From Ceratopteris richardii (Eukaryota; Streptophyta; Polypodiopsida; Polypodiales; Pteridaceae), in contig CM035422.1 in assembly GCA_020310875.1 (NCBI GenBank), positions 53,185,894-53,249,893 of the forward strand: a stretch of DNA of 64,000 nt, given 5' to 3'. Below are positions 49,101 through 64,000 of this stretch, piece by piece; within the stretch, counting starts at the first letter, position 1; each line of letters opens with the position of its first letter. A program made the translations under genes and the position numbers. The notes beneath the pieces are model-generated. The model did no database searches. It had not been told where the DNA came from and saw nothing but the letters and a program-made list of their open reading frames with translations.

Positions 49101-50983
49101 AAAGAGGGTACTATATCCATGCATATCCATTTGCCCAACAGACAATAAGCTTTTCTTCATGCTTGGTACATACCTTACATCATGCAAAACCAGCTCATTA
49201 GTACCATCCACTGTGAGATGCACTGTGCCAATACCTTCAATAGAACAAGCATGGTTATTTCCAAGATATACATGTCCATGGCTGCCTGCATGAAAGGTAG
49301 TAAAACACTCCTTAATAGGAGTTACATGAAACGATGCACCTGAATCTACAATCCATGTTTGTGACAAAGCATCATTCACAGTAAGCAAGGCATCAATCAA
49401 ATCCCTCTTCGTGATCTGCATTTCTTGTGCATGAATATTAATAGAAGCATCAATAACTTCCGCATGCTCTACTTCCATAGTAGCACAAAGTATATCTTCT
49501 GCATCTGATAGCTCCTCAATGATGACACTAGAGGCCACATTGGCCTTCTCTTTGTCTTTGTCCTTTGAGGTATCATGTGCTTCATTCTTGGTGTCCTTTT
49601 TCTTCTTGTCACCTGTATTCTTCTTTCTTTCTAGTTCAGCTTTATAGTATCTGCAATCAGGCTTCTTGTGACCTTTTCTACCACATTGATAACAAGTCAC
49701 TTCAGCCTTGCCTTTGCTTTTGCTCCTGTTCCTCTGTACATTTCCACTTTTCTTTTCTGTTCTTCTTCTAGCCACATTGGCTGAACCACTGCCCTCTCCA
49801 CTAGCTTTTCTTTTCTGTTCATCTTCTAGCCACATTGGCTGAACCACTGCCCTCTCCACTAGCTTTCCTCCTGATTTCCTCATTCAAAATAGAACCCCTT
49901 ACACCATCAAAGGTAAGATTGAGGCTATTCGAAAGCGAAACAACCAATATTTCCCATGAATCGGGTAAGGTCATCAACAAGAAGATGGCCTTAAGCTTAT
50001 CATCAAATGGAGGTAATCCAGAGTCTTGCAATTGTGAAAGAGTACATGTAAACGAAGATAAGTGCTCAGCCGCACTTTTTGACTCATCAAGCTGCATACA
50101 CACTAGTTTACGCATAAGATGCACTTGATTTACAGGCGTGGTATTTTCATAAGTGGCTTTCAGCTTCTCCCATACCTCAAAAGCAGTTGTAAGGCCTTTC
50201 AAATCCACTAAGATTTCATCTGATACAGCCATCTTGATGTAAGTGATGGCCTTCTTGTTTAGGTTCATCCATGCTGCATCTTTCATATCTTCAGGCTTGA
50301 CTTCCTCAAGAGCCCCTTCACAATCTTTAAGAAAGAGGATGCCCAACATTCTCTCTTTCCACAAATCGAAACCGTTACCTTCAAATCTCTTGATCTCAAA
50401 CAAGCTTTTGACATCAGAGGAGGTAGAGGCCATGTTTGCACACTAAGAGCTTCAAAATTTCACCAAAAAAGGTAAAATTCACCTGTTGTCCTGTGCGCAA
50501 TTACCTTACGAGACTATAGCTGAGAAATTAAGCCCAAAAACTGTTCAAAAATTGCAGCATGCAGCAATATGACCTGTAAAATCAGAGAAATGACCTGCTG
50601 TAATTAATTTCCAGCAAGTATGCACTTCCTCAATCTTTGTGCATGTCCTCCCACTTGAAAAATGAGAGAATTTCTGCCACAAAAGACCTGTAGATGAAAA
50701 AATCAGCAATGTTGATGTTGAAAATGACTTGTGGGGATACAAAAGGAAGAATAGAAGAGATTCTTCGCGATGAAACTCTTTAAAAAGCACAAAATTTGCT
50801 TCAGCTTTGCTCCGGGCTGAAGTAATCCTCCAAAAACAACACTTTAACGCGAAAAAAAGAAGGTTTTTCGCGATGAAATTCTCCCAAATGCAAGAAAACA
50901 CCTTCAGCTTAACATAGGCTGAAGTAGAAAAGCACTTTAAGCAACTTTGTCGCGATGGAACAGCTCAAAGCTCTGATACGAGT

Positions 50984-51375
50984 TGAAAGAGGCCGCGGAG
51001 AGCTACATCGTTGTGTGCTCAGTTGCTCCAAACGCAAAGGGAGTGAGCTGCTGCGTGAGGAGAGAGAAAGTAAAGAGAGAAACCTGCGCAGAAATTTGGA
51101 GAAGAAGATGGAGAAGCTGAAGTTGAAGAAGTCCCAATCAAGTTATGAGAGATTTGGGACCAAGTCTTATTGATAAGTGACTTTTAGGTCATTTGGGCAT
51201 GTTCACACATGGCCAATGACCAAAAGTCATAAAAATAATGTAAATGCCTATAACTCCCCAATTCGGGGTCCAAAAAATATAACAAAAATATGTATGGAAA
51301 GCTCTCGAAGAGAGCTTTCACATGGAAGGGTCAAAATATACAAAAGGAGAGTCCTTGGGGCCTTTATCCCCAACA
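50984..51375 (-). repeat. 5' LTR of Copia-6
   Basis: Pairs with 45765-46143. The Met-tRNA-type primer site lies just inside its left (+ strand) edge. Confidence 0.93.
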
Positions 51376-54300
51376 GAGGACTCACCATACACTTTCTTGT
51401 CAAAAGAGATTACAGAGTGCTCTGCATTAGGGGAAGTCTTCCTTATGGGAGACTTCAATGCGAGGACATGCAATGATCAATCTGAGATATTTGACCCAGA
51501 AGACCCAAAGATACTACATACCATAGAGGGTGAGTCTACATCTCGAGCTTCAGCTAACTCTACACACACTCATTATGGCTCTCACTTAATCAGACTAGGC
51601 TCTCGACATAATCTCGTTGTCTATAATGGGATGGCTCAGTGGCCCACCTCAGGAGGATTGACATGCATGCCACACTCAGTCACACATGGTGGGGGAAGTA
51701 CAGTAGATTATGTCATGGGATCCAGAGAGGCCATCCACCTACTTACCCTATTCACCATCCCACCCATACCCATGGGGCCGATCACACATACCTCGCGCTC
51801 TCCCTCAAGGGAGACACCCGTACATGCATACCCGCAACACGCATCCCACACACCACCATCCACTTCACACACGAGCTAGCTCACATATATGCGGCTCAAG
51901 TCGAGAAGGGTCTTCTCTTGCTTCACCTTGAAACTCCACTATCCCTACTCACCTCACAGATAGCATCAGTTCTTCAGACATCAGCCATCACCATCCATTC
52001 TGGTCACGCACCTCCTTTCGGGACTAAGCCACAACATCGCTGGTATGATGAGGAATGCAGAGATCTTTACCGCCGACTAGGAGCTCAGCGAGCATTGGGA
52101 GAGATCATAGAGAGAAAGGCCAAGGGACGGATGAAAACTCTCACACGTCAGAAGAGGCAAGCCTTTGAGGAGGCACAGGAGCTTGAGCTATACCATCTCT
52201 TTATGAGTATGGACACTACTGCAGCATGGCGTACCCTACGAGAGCCACTCCCGACCACACCTATTAGGGACCTACACACATGGCATGATTATGTTGAGAG
52301 ATTATATTAGGTACCTAGGCAGCCTCCCATTCCACAACCACTTGAGCCTCGCCCTACTAGTTCTCTCTTCACACCAAAGATGGTTGAGAGGGCCATAGGA
52401 CGCTTGTGACATGGACGTTCGACAGACCACACGGGATTGTAGAGCGAGCATCTCATATATGCAGCCTCCACTATCGCCCCGTTGATTGCACATCTCTTCA
52501 ACCGTGCTATAGGGGAGGGCTTCCCAGAGGAGTGGACTAGGCACGCCATTGTGCCTATCCACAAATCTGGCGACACCCTCGACCCAGGGAACTACACGAC
52601 CATCATGATTGGCCACACCATGGCCAAACTATAGGGTGCCATACTTGAGGCAGAGCTCAGCTCATATGTAGAGACTGAGGGGCTACGAGCACGAGACCAG
52701 ACAGGTTTTCAACGAGCTTCACATCTTCATTTTGCGCTGCCGCATTGATGGGGCAAGGGTGCAGAAGAAGAGACTATTGCTACTTTGTGGACTTCCGCAA
52801 AGCTTTTGATACAATGCCACGAGAGAGGCTCTTCAAACGTCTCCAGAGCTTGGGAGTACCACCAGGGATGATTTGGGCCATCTATGCACTCTATGAGCAT
52901 GTGACTGAAGGGTACAGTGTCGAGGAGGTATGTTTGAGGCCATTGCTAGCACCATGGGTGTTAAACAAGGATGCCCACTCTCTCCCACTCTATTTGGTCT
53001 CTACATCGACAAGATTGAGGACTACATTCTCCGAGCTGGAGGAGAGGGTGCAGACAGGTACACATGTCCACATTTTATTATATGCCGATGACATTGTTTT
53101 GATTTCAGAGTCACCCGAGGAATTACAGCGCCAGCTGGATGCCCTAGATGAGTTTTGTACACAGAGGGGCTTGACAATAAACCTTGGCAATACCAAGGTC
53201 ATGATCTTCTGCACCTCCCCCATGGTGAGGAATGGAGCAGGATTCAGAGCTTGTGGTGGACAGATTGAGGTGGTCACTTCCTATGTCTACCTCGGAGTCA
53301 CATTCACGAGCTTGCCTCGCCCCTTCAGCATGAGACAGGCAGCCACCGATAGACTCACATGAGGATATGCAGCTTTAGCCATATTAGAGCGGAGATGTCA
53401 CCAGGCACACTTCCAGGAGCCCCACACAAAGGGGTGGCTATTTGACACACTAGTCAGACAAGCTTTGATGTATGCTTCGACAGTTTGGGCCCAAGACCTC
53501 ACAGTCACCCAGTGGAGTGCGATGGAGAGGCCACAGGTATGTATGATCTCGCGATTATTTCGCGGGAAACGGTCAGTACCACATGACATCATCAGGGTAA
53601 AGATAGCTTCACCACCCATGGTAGTAGATGCACTATTCGAGACTATCTGCCTTATTCAGAGGATGAGGGAGCTCCCTAGAGACAGACTCACACACAGAGC
53701 TTTTGAGGCATCTATACAGATATGAGAGTCAAGATATAAGAGAGCTTGGTACACTCAGGTTAGAATCAGGTTCAGGTTCGATAGTCATGGACTTGATATG
53801 GACAGATTGCCGCCTTTTCAGTATGACCCTAACTCACCTCACATCCACCTCTCTCATCATGAGACTCACCTCACATCCACCTCTCCCATCCTGAGAGGAA
53901 TGTTGTGCTCAGACAGGATCTTTGGCAGATCTACATTAGTCAGACATGGCACACACCACACATGGGATCGAGACTATCACACTACCGAGACCAATTCTTA
54001 GACATACTAGTAAACGGTTTCATCCAACGACCACATGGATACTTACATGCCTCATAGCTGGAGGGTAGCGATTGGCCAGTTGAGAGTCTCATCACACCAG
54101 CTAGAGATTGAGAGGGGCAGAGCAGGCTGACATTCCCAAAGCGGAGCAGATATGCAAGGTATGCAGAGTAGAGATAGAGGATGAGGAGCACTTTGTATGC
54201 AGATGTAGCGCATATGATGACATCAGAAGCACATACGAGACTCTGTTTACAAGGCAGCCCACCCTCTCAGAGATCATGGACTCTAAGGACCAATGACAGC

Positions 54301-54677
54301 TCGGGTGATTCTTACTAGGGATACAAAGTCATAGAGATTCCCTACTCGAGCCTACTGCAGAAGCCCGGACAGGAGGGAGACAGAGTCAGCTCACTGACTT
54401 CTTTGTTCCACGACGTGGAGCAACCCTCCCTCCCTCAGCTCACACACCAAGAGGGGTGACTCTTCAACAAGCTCAGACCTCTCGAGCTAGGAGACGACCC
54501 CGTGTTATAGGATATCGGGCCCCAAGACTTCACCGGCACCAAATTGCAGAGATTCAGGCTTGTGATCATCGTGCCATGGAGGAGAGACGATCCCAAATGA
54601 TGGTTGATCCCGCTGCAGCCATGAGGGTAACCCTGATCCCACCTCCACCTATGACCACATCTTACACCCGCCCACTA
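51376..54677 (+). pseudogene. LINE A1 ORF2, rest of endonuclease, RT and C-terminus
   Basis: Endonuclease motifs GDFNAR (about 51451) and STVDYV (about 51699) and the ADHTYLAL His block, then the linker (YDEECRDLYRRLGAQRAL). RT follows with FVDFRKAFDTMPRERLF, VKQGCPLSPTLFGLYID and YADD (about 53080), and VNLG-type text NLGNTKVMIF. The C-terminal knuckle is KVCRVEIEDEEHFVCRC. Stops include TGA at 52407-52409 (CGA in A3), TAG at 52440-52442 (CAG in A3) and TGA at 54294-54296 (CGA in A3); other stops and slips occur. It cannot encode active protein. Confidence 0.82.
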
Positions 54678-54949
54678 GTACAGGATGGAGCTAGTTAATA
54701 GTTTCAAATGCATTCCCATGTTTATTGTACTACCCCTTTTGCATATCGACTATCATAGATATCGCACCCCATACACCCCCCCACTTTCATGGGTATCTCC
54801 ATATGCATACTACATCTCACCATCTATCACTCTAAACATATCCGCTTTAGTACGCCATCCAGAATCTATATCAGCTTTAACAGTTTTTTCAGCACTTTTA
54901 TCTTTTCTGATTGAGAGAAGATACACCCATGTACATCGATTTGTCTCAT

Positions 54950-56520
<1,571 letters not shown>

Positions 56521-56715
56521 AACCACCGAGCCTCCCCTCCCTATGCATATCATATTTGTACATCACCTATTAAAAAAGCATATAGAGTGCATACCCATAG
56601 CACCCCATACCCTTGATGCCACCGCTCCTTTTATATTCTGTTTTGTACCCACATTTTATTTTCCTTTTGGGATTACAATGGATTGGATCATACTGATGTA
56701 TATGTTTTGTCTCAT

Positions 56716-56769
56716 AGGCCGATTTTGGTCTCTAATAAACGTTAAAATGTCTCTCTCTCTCTCTCTCTC
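56716..56769 (+). repeat. LINE B2 3' hairpin and short (CT)n tail
   Basis: Hairpin AGGCCGATTTTGGTCT (56716-56731; wobbles at the third and sixth pairs), ACGTTAAAATG, then about 20 bp of CT. It is the shortest tail in the array, yet the next LINE still starts exactly at its end. Confidence 0.85.
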
Positions 56770-58339
56770 CACTGTCCATATTCTTTTATACGCTGATGAT
56801 ATTGTATTGGTTTCAGAGTCTTCAGAAGGTCTACAGCATCATCTACATGGCCTACATGACTTTTGCAGACACAGAGGGTTATCTGTGAACCTTGGTAAAA
56901 CCAAGGTCATGATCTTTCATACATCAGCATAGGTACGCAGACATAGTTTGTTCACAGCAGCAGGTGGACCGATCGAGGTGGTCGGATCATATGTTTACTT
57001 GGGAGTGACATTTACAGCAGCATCAGGGGTCTTCTCTATGTCTCAGGCAGCCCGTGACCGCATCACACGTGGGTACGCAGCACTAGCTTTGATGGAGAGT
57101 CAATGCCACCAGGCATATTTTCAGGAGCCCCGCACAAAGGGGTGGCTCTTTGACACTTTGGTTACACCAGCGCTCATGTATGGGGCAGCCATTTGGGGGC
57201 CGGGATTAGCTACATCAGTATGGACAGCATTAGAGAGGCCACATATCCTCATGATTTCCAGACTTATCCGCAGCAAGCCTTTAGTACCACACGATATCAT
57301 TAGAGCAGAGCTCGCTGCACCACCGATGCTAGTTGAGGCACTATTCCAGACAGTATGCCTATTACACAGACTTCGGAGCATGGATACAGAGCGCATTGCT
57401 TATCGTGCTTTCCAAGCATCACATGATATGGCATTAGCGGGCGAAACCTCCTCATGGTATGCACAGACACGAGATTGGCTAGCCCACCATGGCTTTGACA
57501 TAGACAGGCTACCACCACTACAGTACGACTCACATGCACCCACCTACTCGGCTCTCTCATCAGGAGAGGAATAGGATCATTCGTTAGGAGATATGGCATA
57601 CATACATACAGAGGACATGGGTGAGCCCTAGGGATACATGGCCACCGAAAATGCTCTATTACCGAGAGCATTTTCTACATATATCGGACGCGGGCTTCAT
57701 CGAGATCCCTAGATACATGCAGACATACCTTCCCATCACCTCCGAGTCGTCATTGGGCAGCTCCGGGTCTCATCACATCAGCTCGAGATTGAGAGGGGTC
57801 TGTCCAGGGGAGTCCCCCGTGAGGAGAGGCGGTGCCCAGTATGCCAGACAGAGGTAGAGAGTGAGGAGCATTTTGTTATCAGATGCAGAGCATACTTAGA
57901 CCTACGAGCCCAGTTCCAGCTTGAGGAGTCACTCCAGTTATGCATGACTATGGGAGACCAGCGACGCTTGGGGCGTTTCCTCACAACGGCATACGAGAGG
58001 CGAGAGCGGTCACTTCAGCCCACACATCAGCCACGGGTGAGTACCCAGCAGACCATTACCCAGTTCTTTCAGCAAGATGAGCTCCATCAGAGAGGTCCTT
58101 CTATAGGGCTCACTCTCCACCAGGCAGCAGCACAGAGAGCACGACGCCGACCATGCATGGTAGGATATCGTCGACCGCGAATATTTCAAGAGGATATCTC
58201 ACGCATCAGGACAGCCTACGACCACATGATGGAGCATAGGCGTACCACCACCCCCTGGGTTGTCTTCCTTCAGGAGGCACTGAGACCACCACTGATGTAC
58301 CACATACTACACCCACCTCCCCCCATCATGAGTAGCTAG
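56770..58339 (+). pseudogene. LINE C3 ORF2, C-terminal half
   Basis: Blocks in order: YADD (about 56798), VNLGKTKVMIFHTSA, YVYLGVTFTAASGVFSMSQA, ALMYGAAIWGPGL, RPHILMISRLIRSKP, LLHRLRSMDTER, LRVSSHQLEIERG, a knuckle CQTEVESEEHFVIRCRAY (its CX2C partner precedes it in another frame), and MYHILHPPPP. The frame is interrupted by a stop near 56930 and slips near 57573 and 57857. Confidence 0.8.
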
Positions 58340-58506
58340 GGTGTTTTACTCACTCATATTATGGATCCTTTGTATTAGATGGCCACCATCTGCGGAGTCA
58401 GAGCCACGTCTCCCCAGCCTTTTACCACCCTAGATAGATAGCTTTTGTTTATTTCGTTTCATTTTCTACACATGGCTACTACACTTGTACATGGCTTTTG
58501 TCTCAT

Positions 58507-60007
<1,501 letters not shown>

Positions 60008-60010
60008 GCA

Positions 60011-62860
60011 GCACGCATCCCACACACCACCATCCACTTCACACACGAGCTAGCTCACATATATGCGGCTCGAGTCGAGCAGGGTCTTCTCTTACTTCAT
60101 CCTGACACTCCACTATCCCTACTCACCTCTCAGATAGCATCAGTTCTTCAGACATCAGCCATCAGCTCCTTCCCACACACCATCCATTCTCGTCACACAC
60201 CTCCTCCCGGGACTATGCCACAACATCGTTGGTATGATGAGGATTGCAGAGATCTTTACCGCCGACTACGAGCTCAGCGAGCATTGGGAGAGATCACAGA
60301 GAGAGAGGCCAAGGGACAGATGAAGACTCTCACACGTCGAAAGAGGCGAGCCTTTGAGGAGGCACAGGAGCTTGAGCTATACCATCTCTTTATGAGTATG
60401 GACAGTGCTGCAGCATGGCGCAGCCTACGAGAGCCACGCCCGACCACACCTATTGGAGACCCACACACATGGCATGATTATGCTCAGAGGTTATATGAGG
60501 TACCTAGGCAGCCTCCCATTCCCCAGCCACTTGAGCCTCGCCCTACTAGTTCTTCTCTCTTCACAGCAAAGATGGTTGAGAGGGCCATACGACGACTTCG
60601 ACATGGACGTTCGACAGACCACGCAGGATTGCAGAGCGAGCATCTAATATATGCAGCCTCCACTATAGCCCCGTTGATTGCACATGTCTTCAACCGGGCT
60701 ATAGGAGAGGGCTTCCCAGAGGAGTGGACTAGGCACACCATTGTGCCTATCCACAAATCTGGCGACACCCTGGATCCAGGGAACTACAGGACCATCATGA
60801 TTGGCCACACCATGGCCAAACTATACGGTGCCATACTTGAGGCAGAGCTCAGTTCATATGCAGAGACTGAGGGGCTACGAGCACGAGGCCAAGCAGGTTT
60901 TCGACGAGCTTTCTCTACTATTGATCACATCTTCATTCTGCGCTGCCTCATTGATGGGGCAAGGGTGCGGAAGAAGAGGCTATATTGCTGCTTTGTGGAC
61001 TTCCGCAAAGCTTTTGATACAGTGCCGCGAGAGAGGCTCTTCCAACGCCTCCAGAGCTTGGGAGTACCATCAGGGATGATTTGGGCCATCTATGCACTCT
61101 ATGAGCAGGTGACTGGGAGGGTACGGTGTCCAGGAGGTATGTCTGAGGCCATTGCTAGCACCATCGGTGTTAAGCAAGGCTGCCCACTCTCTCCCACTCT
61201 ATTTGGTCTCTACATTGACGAGATTGAGGACTACATTCTCCGAGCTGGAGGAGAGGGTGCAGACCTCGCAGGTACACATGTCCACATTTTATTATATGCC
61301 GATGACATTGTCTTGATTTCAGAGTCACCCGAGGGATTACAGCGCCACCTTGAGGCCCTGGATGAGTTTTGTACACAGAGGGGCTTGACAGTAAACCTTG
61401 GCAAGACCAAGGTCATGATCTTCCACACCTCCCCCATGGTGAGGAATGGAGCAGGATTCAGAGCTGGTGGTGGACAGATTGAGGTGGTCACTTCCTATGT
61501 CTATCTCGGAGTCACATTCACGAGCTTGCCTGGCCCCTTCAGCATGAGACAGGCAGCCACCGATAGACTCACACGCGGATATGCAGCTTTAGCCATGTTA
61601 GAGCGGAGATGTCACCAAGCACACTTCCAGGAGCCCCGCACGAAGGGCTGGCTATTTGACACACTGGTCAGACCAGCTATGATGTATGCTGCGACGGTTT
61701 GGGCCCCAGGTCTCACAGTCACCCAGTGGAGTGCGATCTAGAGGCCACAGGTACGTATGATCTCGCGATTATTTCGTGGGAAACAGTCGGTGCCACATGA
61801 CATCATCAGGGCAGAGCTAGCTGCACCACCCATGGCAGTAGAGGCACTATTCCAGACTATCTGCTTTATTCAGAGGATTAGGGACCTCCCTACAGATAGA
61901 CTCACACACAGAGCTCTTGAGGCATCTATACAGATATCAGAGTTAGGATATGAGAGAGCTTGGTACACTCAGGTTAGAGTCTGGTTTGATAGTCATGGAC
62001 TTGATATGGACAGATTGCCGCCTTTTCAGTATGACCCAGACTCACCTCACATCCACCTCTCTCGTCGTGAGAGGAATGTTGTGCTCAGACAGGATCTCTG
62101 GCAGCTCTACATTAGTCAGACATGGCACACACCACACATGGGATCGAGACTATCGCACTATCGAGACCAGTTCATAGACATACTAGCTGACGGTTTCATC
62201 CAGCGACCACGCTACATGGATACTCACATGCCTCATAGCTTGAGGGTAGCGATTGGCAAGCTGAGAGTCTCATCACACCGACTCGAGATTGAGACGGGCA
62301 GAGCCGCAGACATTCCCAGAGAGGAGCGGATATGCAGAGTATGCAGAGTAGAGATGGAGGATGAGGAGCACTTTGTATGCAGATGTAGCGCATATGATGG
62401 CATCAGAGGCAGATACGAGACTCTGTTTGCAGGGCAGCCCACCCTCCGAGAGATCATGGACTCTAGAGACCAGCGACAGCTCGGGCGATTCTTACTAGAG
62501 ATACAGAGTCACAGAGATTCCCTACTCCAGCCTACTGTAGCACTCCATACAGGAGGGAGACAGAGTCAGCTCACTGACTTCTTTATTCCACGACGTGCTG
62601 CAGCCCTCCCCCCCTCAGCCCACATACCGAGCGGGCTGACTCTTGAGCAGGCTCAGATATCTCGAGCTAGGAGACGACCCCGTGATATAGGATATCGGGC
62701 CCCGAGACTTCACCGACACCAGATTGCGGAGATCCAGGATTGTGACCATCGCGCCATGGAGGAGAGACGATCCCAGATGATGGCCGATCCCGTTGCAGCC
62801 ATCAGGGTGGCCCTGACTCCACCTCCACCTATGTATCACATATTACATCCCACCCACTAG
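60011..62860 (+). pseudogene. LINE A3 ORF2 fragment (RT and C-terminal domain), one stop
   Basis: Reverse transcriptase that would copy LINE RNA at a nicked target. It is open from within the CT tract to 62860 except TAG at 61739-61741, where A1 has GAG (ATGGAG became ATCTAG, two adjacent changes). Counting from the Met at 60215: linker with YDEDCRDLYRRLRAQRAL (about 6-23), finger block DPGNYRTIMIGHTMAKLYG (about 188-206), FVDFRKAFDTVPRE (about 261-274), GVKQGCPLSPTLFGLYIDEI (about 318-337), YADD (about 361-364) and LGKTKVMIF (about 394-402). After the stop come a CX2CX8HX4C knuckle (CRVCRVEMEDEEHFVCRC, about 62332-62385) and the end MYHILHP. The endonuclease is missing through 5' truncation, so this copy could not move itself. 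Confidence 0.92.
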
Positions 62861-63087
62861 CACAGGATGGAGCTAGTTAGTCGTTTTAGATGCATTCTCA
62901 TGGTTGTTGTACTACCCTTTTGCATATAGACTATCATAGATATCGCACTCCATACACCCCCCACCACTTTCATGGGTATCCCACATGCACACTACGGAGA
63001 TCTATATCAGCTTAACCAGTTTCTTTTCAGCACTTTTATCTTTTCTGATTGACAGAAGATACACCCATGTACATCGATTTGTCTCAT

Positions 63088-63154
63088 AGGCCGAGTTCGG
63101 CCTCCTAATAGACGTAAAAACACTCTCTTTCTTTCTTTTCTTTCTCTCTCTCTC
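63088..63154 (+). repeat. LINE A3 3' hairpin and short CT-rich tail
   Basis: Hairpin AGGCCGAGTTCGGCCT (63088-63103), TAGACGTAAAAAC, then CTCTCTTTCTTTC-type sequence, about ten CT/TC units and ACACACA. Confidence 0.85.
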
Positions 63155-63220
63155 ACACACACATATGTAGGCATCAAGCTCGCGGAAGTCAACTGAAGGT
63201 TATCAAAATGGCACAAACTC

Positions 63221-63333
63221 CAAAATAAGCAACTTTAGGTAAAAACGGCGGATAGAAATTCAAATAAAAAGTGCGAAAAATTCGTTCCTAGCGAATTAAT
63301 TCGTGAACAAACTTTACGAAATTTAAATGGAGG
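63221..63333 (-). repeat. unclassified AT-rich repeat R, inverted copy
   Basis: Reverse complement of 40744-40859 with moderate divergence (shared TTTACCTAAAGTTG, AATTAATTCGCT, CGAATTTTTCGCAC-like words). It lies 65 bp beyond the end of the LINE array. Confidence 0.75.
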
Positions 63334-64000
63334 AGAGCTTTCAAGTATCCATCAAGAGGCATGTGGTGCTATAGCCTATGCCTATAGTGGCTAAGCACAT
63401 AGCATGTGCATGCATGTTGTCTCTTCTACAAAGTCTTGATAGTGAAGACTCGAGAGCTAGCACCCCTATTGACTCTATCATGAGATAGTTTTTTACCCTT
63501 AAGGGTTCATGACACCATTGTGGTCATCACGAGACTAGTCAAGTCATGGCAATGGTCCTAGTTATTAGTTCCACCATTAGATGCAGTTGCCTTTGCTCAC
63601 CTTCTTGTGGAACCACTACAAGTATAGCATATTGTACCCGAAAGGGAGTTAGTGTTTTAGCAACTTCTAGTACTTGCTTTCCATCGTGAGACCCATAAAT
63701 CATGCCCAAAAGGAAGTGTTTTGTCCAAAGTAGAGTTCTTCGTGTTCTAGCAACTCCTAGCATTTATTCTTTGGGAGTACCGCTTGAACATATCCACAGC
63801 TCAAGGATCGATTGTATTCAGACCCTAGACCGTGGACGTTGTTGGTGGTGTGATGGTCATGCTAACGCAGATTGATCATAGATGGCATAATGATCAAGGA
63901 TATCTATGTAGAATCATCAAGGACACCTATGTAGACAAGACCATTATGGAGCCGGATAAATTATTTAGGATGTTGCTCTCAATGGAAGCCCTCGTAGCCC
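63334..64000. other. unclassified DNA, no gene recognised
   Basis: No frame with recognisable motifs. A short imperfect repeat (GTGTTTTAGCAACTTCTAG at about 63651 and GTGTTCTAGCAACTCCTAG at about 63741) is the only structure seen. Confidence 0.35.

Larger units (their letters stand above)
45765..51375 (-). mobile_element. Copia LTR retrotransposon inserted in LINE A1 (Copia-6)
   Basis: Complete in outline, reverse strand: LTRs 45765-46143 (379 bp) and 50984-51375 (392 bp, one 13-bp length difference), 5-bp duplication GAGGA (45760-45764 and 51376-51380), primer site CGTATCAGAGC inside the 5' LTR, polypurine tract GTGGGAGG at the 3' LTR. Parts in coding order: gag (from 50433), CCHC knuckle (about 49690), protease DSGASFHVT (about 49340), integrase (about 48920-48450), RT with YVDD (about 47700-46880), RNase H (about 46850-46180). 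It looks nearly whole, with a small number of breaks. The LTRs differ at about 9 positions plus the length change (2-3%), the youngest of the dated Copia copies. Confidence 0.93.

Overview
This window looks like nuclear DNA of a land plant with a large, repeat-packed genome. The evidence is Copia LTR retrotransposons with plant-type Met-tRNA primer sites, a plant-style intron-bearing hAT transposase (BED finger, DUF659, hAT C-terminus), and LINEs whose stop codons sit at former CAG and CGA codons, as methylation decay would give. The lineage cannot be fixed by eye; a seed-free vascular plant such as a fern or lycophyte is only a guess. I recognise no host gene. Nearly everything identifiable is a transposon, often nested in another transposon.

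Layout. 1-2.29 kb: unclassified, with a dispersed repeat that recurs at 25.03 kb. 2.29-5.6 kb: a broken Copia relic. About 5.84-19.72 kb: a second broken Copia element carrying two nested insertions. One is an apparently intact 3,757-bp hAT transposon (6841-10597, 8-bp target duplication CCTACAAT, five-exon transposase that stays open). The other is a reverse-strand Copia copy inside its 3' LTR (14269-19392, target duplication TGTTT). 19.72-22.55 kb: unclassified DNA holding three 78-nt foldback units with covarying stems (21526-21851). 22.56-23.61 kb: a solo LTR in an ACACAT-type microsatellite. 24.06-29.24 kb: unclassified DNA with simple tracts and a ~450-bp tandem repeat. 29.24-33.02 kb: a decayed reverse-strand hAT. 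33.02-34.51 kb: a Copia fragment.

The most striking part is 34.5-63.2 kb: nine LINE copies of three related subfamilies (called A, B and C here), all on the + strand. Eight end in the same short hairpin (AGGCC...GGCCT) followed by AGACGT and a (CT)n tail. Seven of the nine begin directly after the (CT)n tail of the previous copy, so the array grew by insertion into its own (CT)n tails. The hairpin covaries between subfamilies. This suggests a CT-microsatellite-targeted LINE lineage that marks its 3' end with a structured RNA. The array includes one near-full-length copy with ORF1 and ORF2 (A1, split by a Copia insertion at 45765-51375, duplication GAGGA) and one copy whose RT-bearing ORF2 is broken by one stop codon (A3). 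Another Copia (35293-39483, duplication TGGTG) sits in the first LINE-C copy.

Relative ages by LTR-to-LTR differences counted by eye: the Copia at 45.8-51.4 kb is youngest (about 2-3%), the one at 14.3-19.4 kb intermediate (about 7%), and the one at 35.3-39.5 kb oldest (about 11%).
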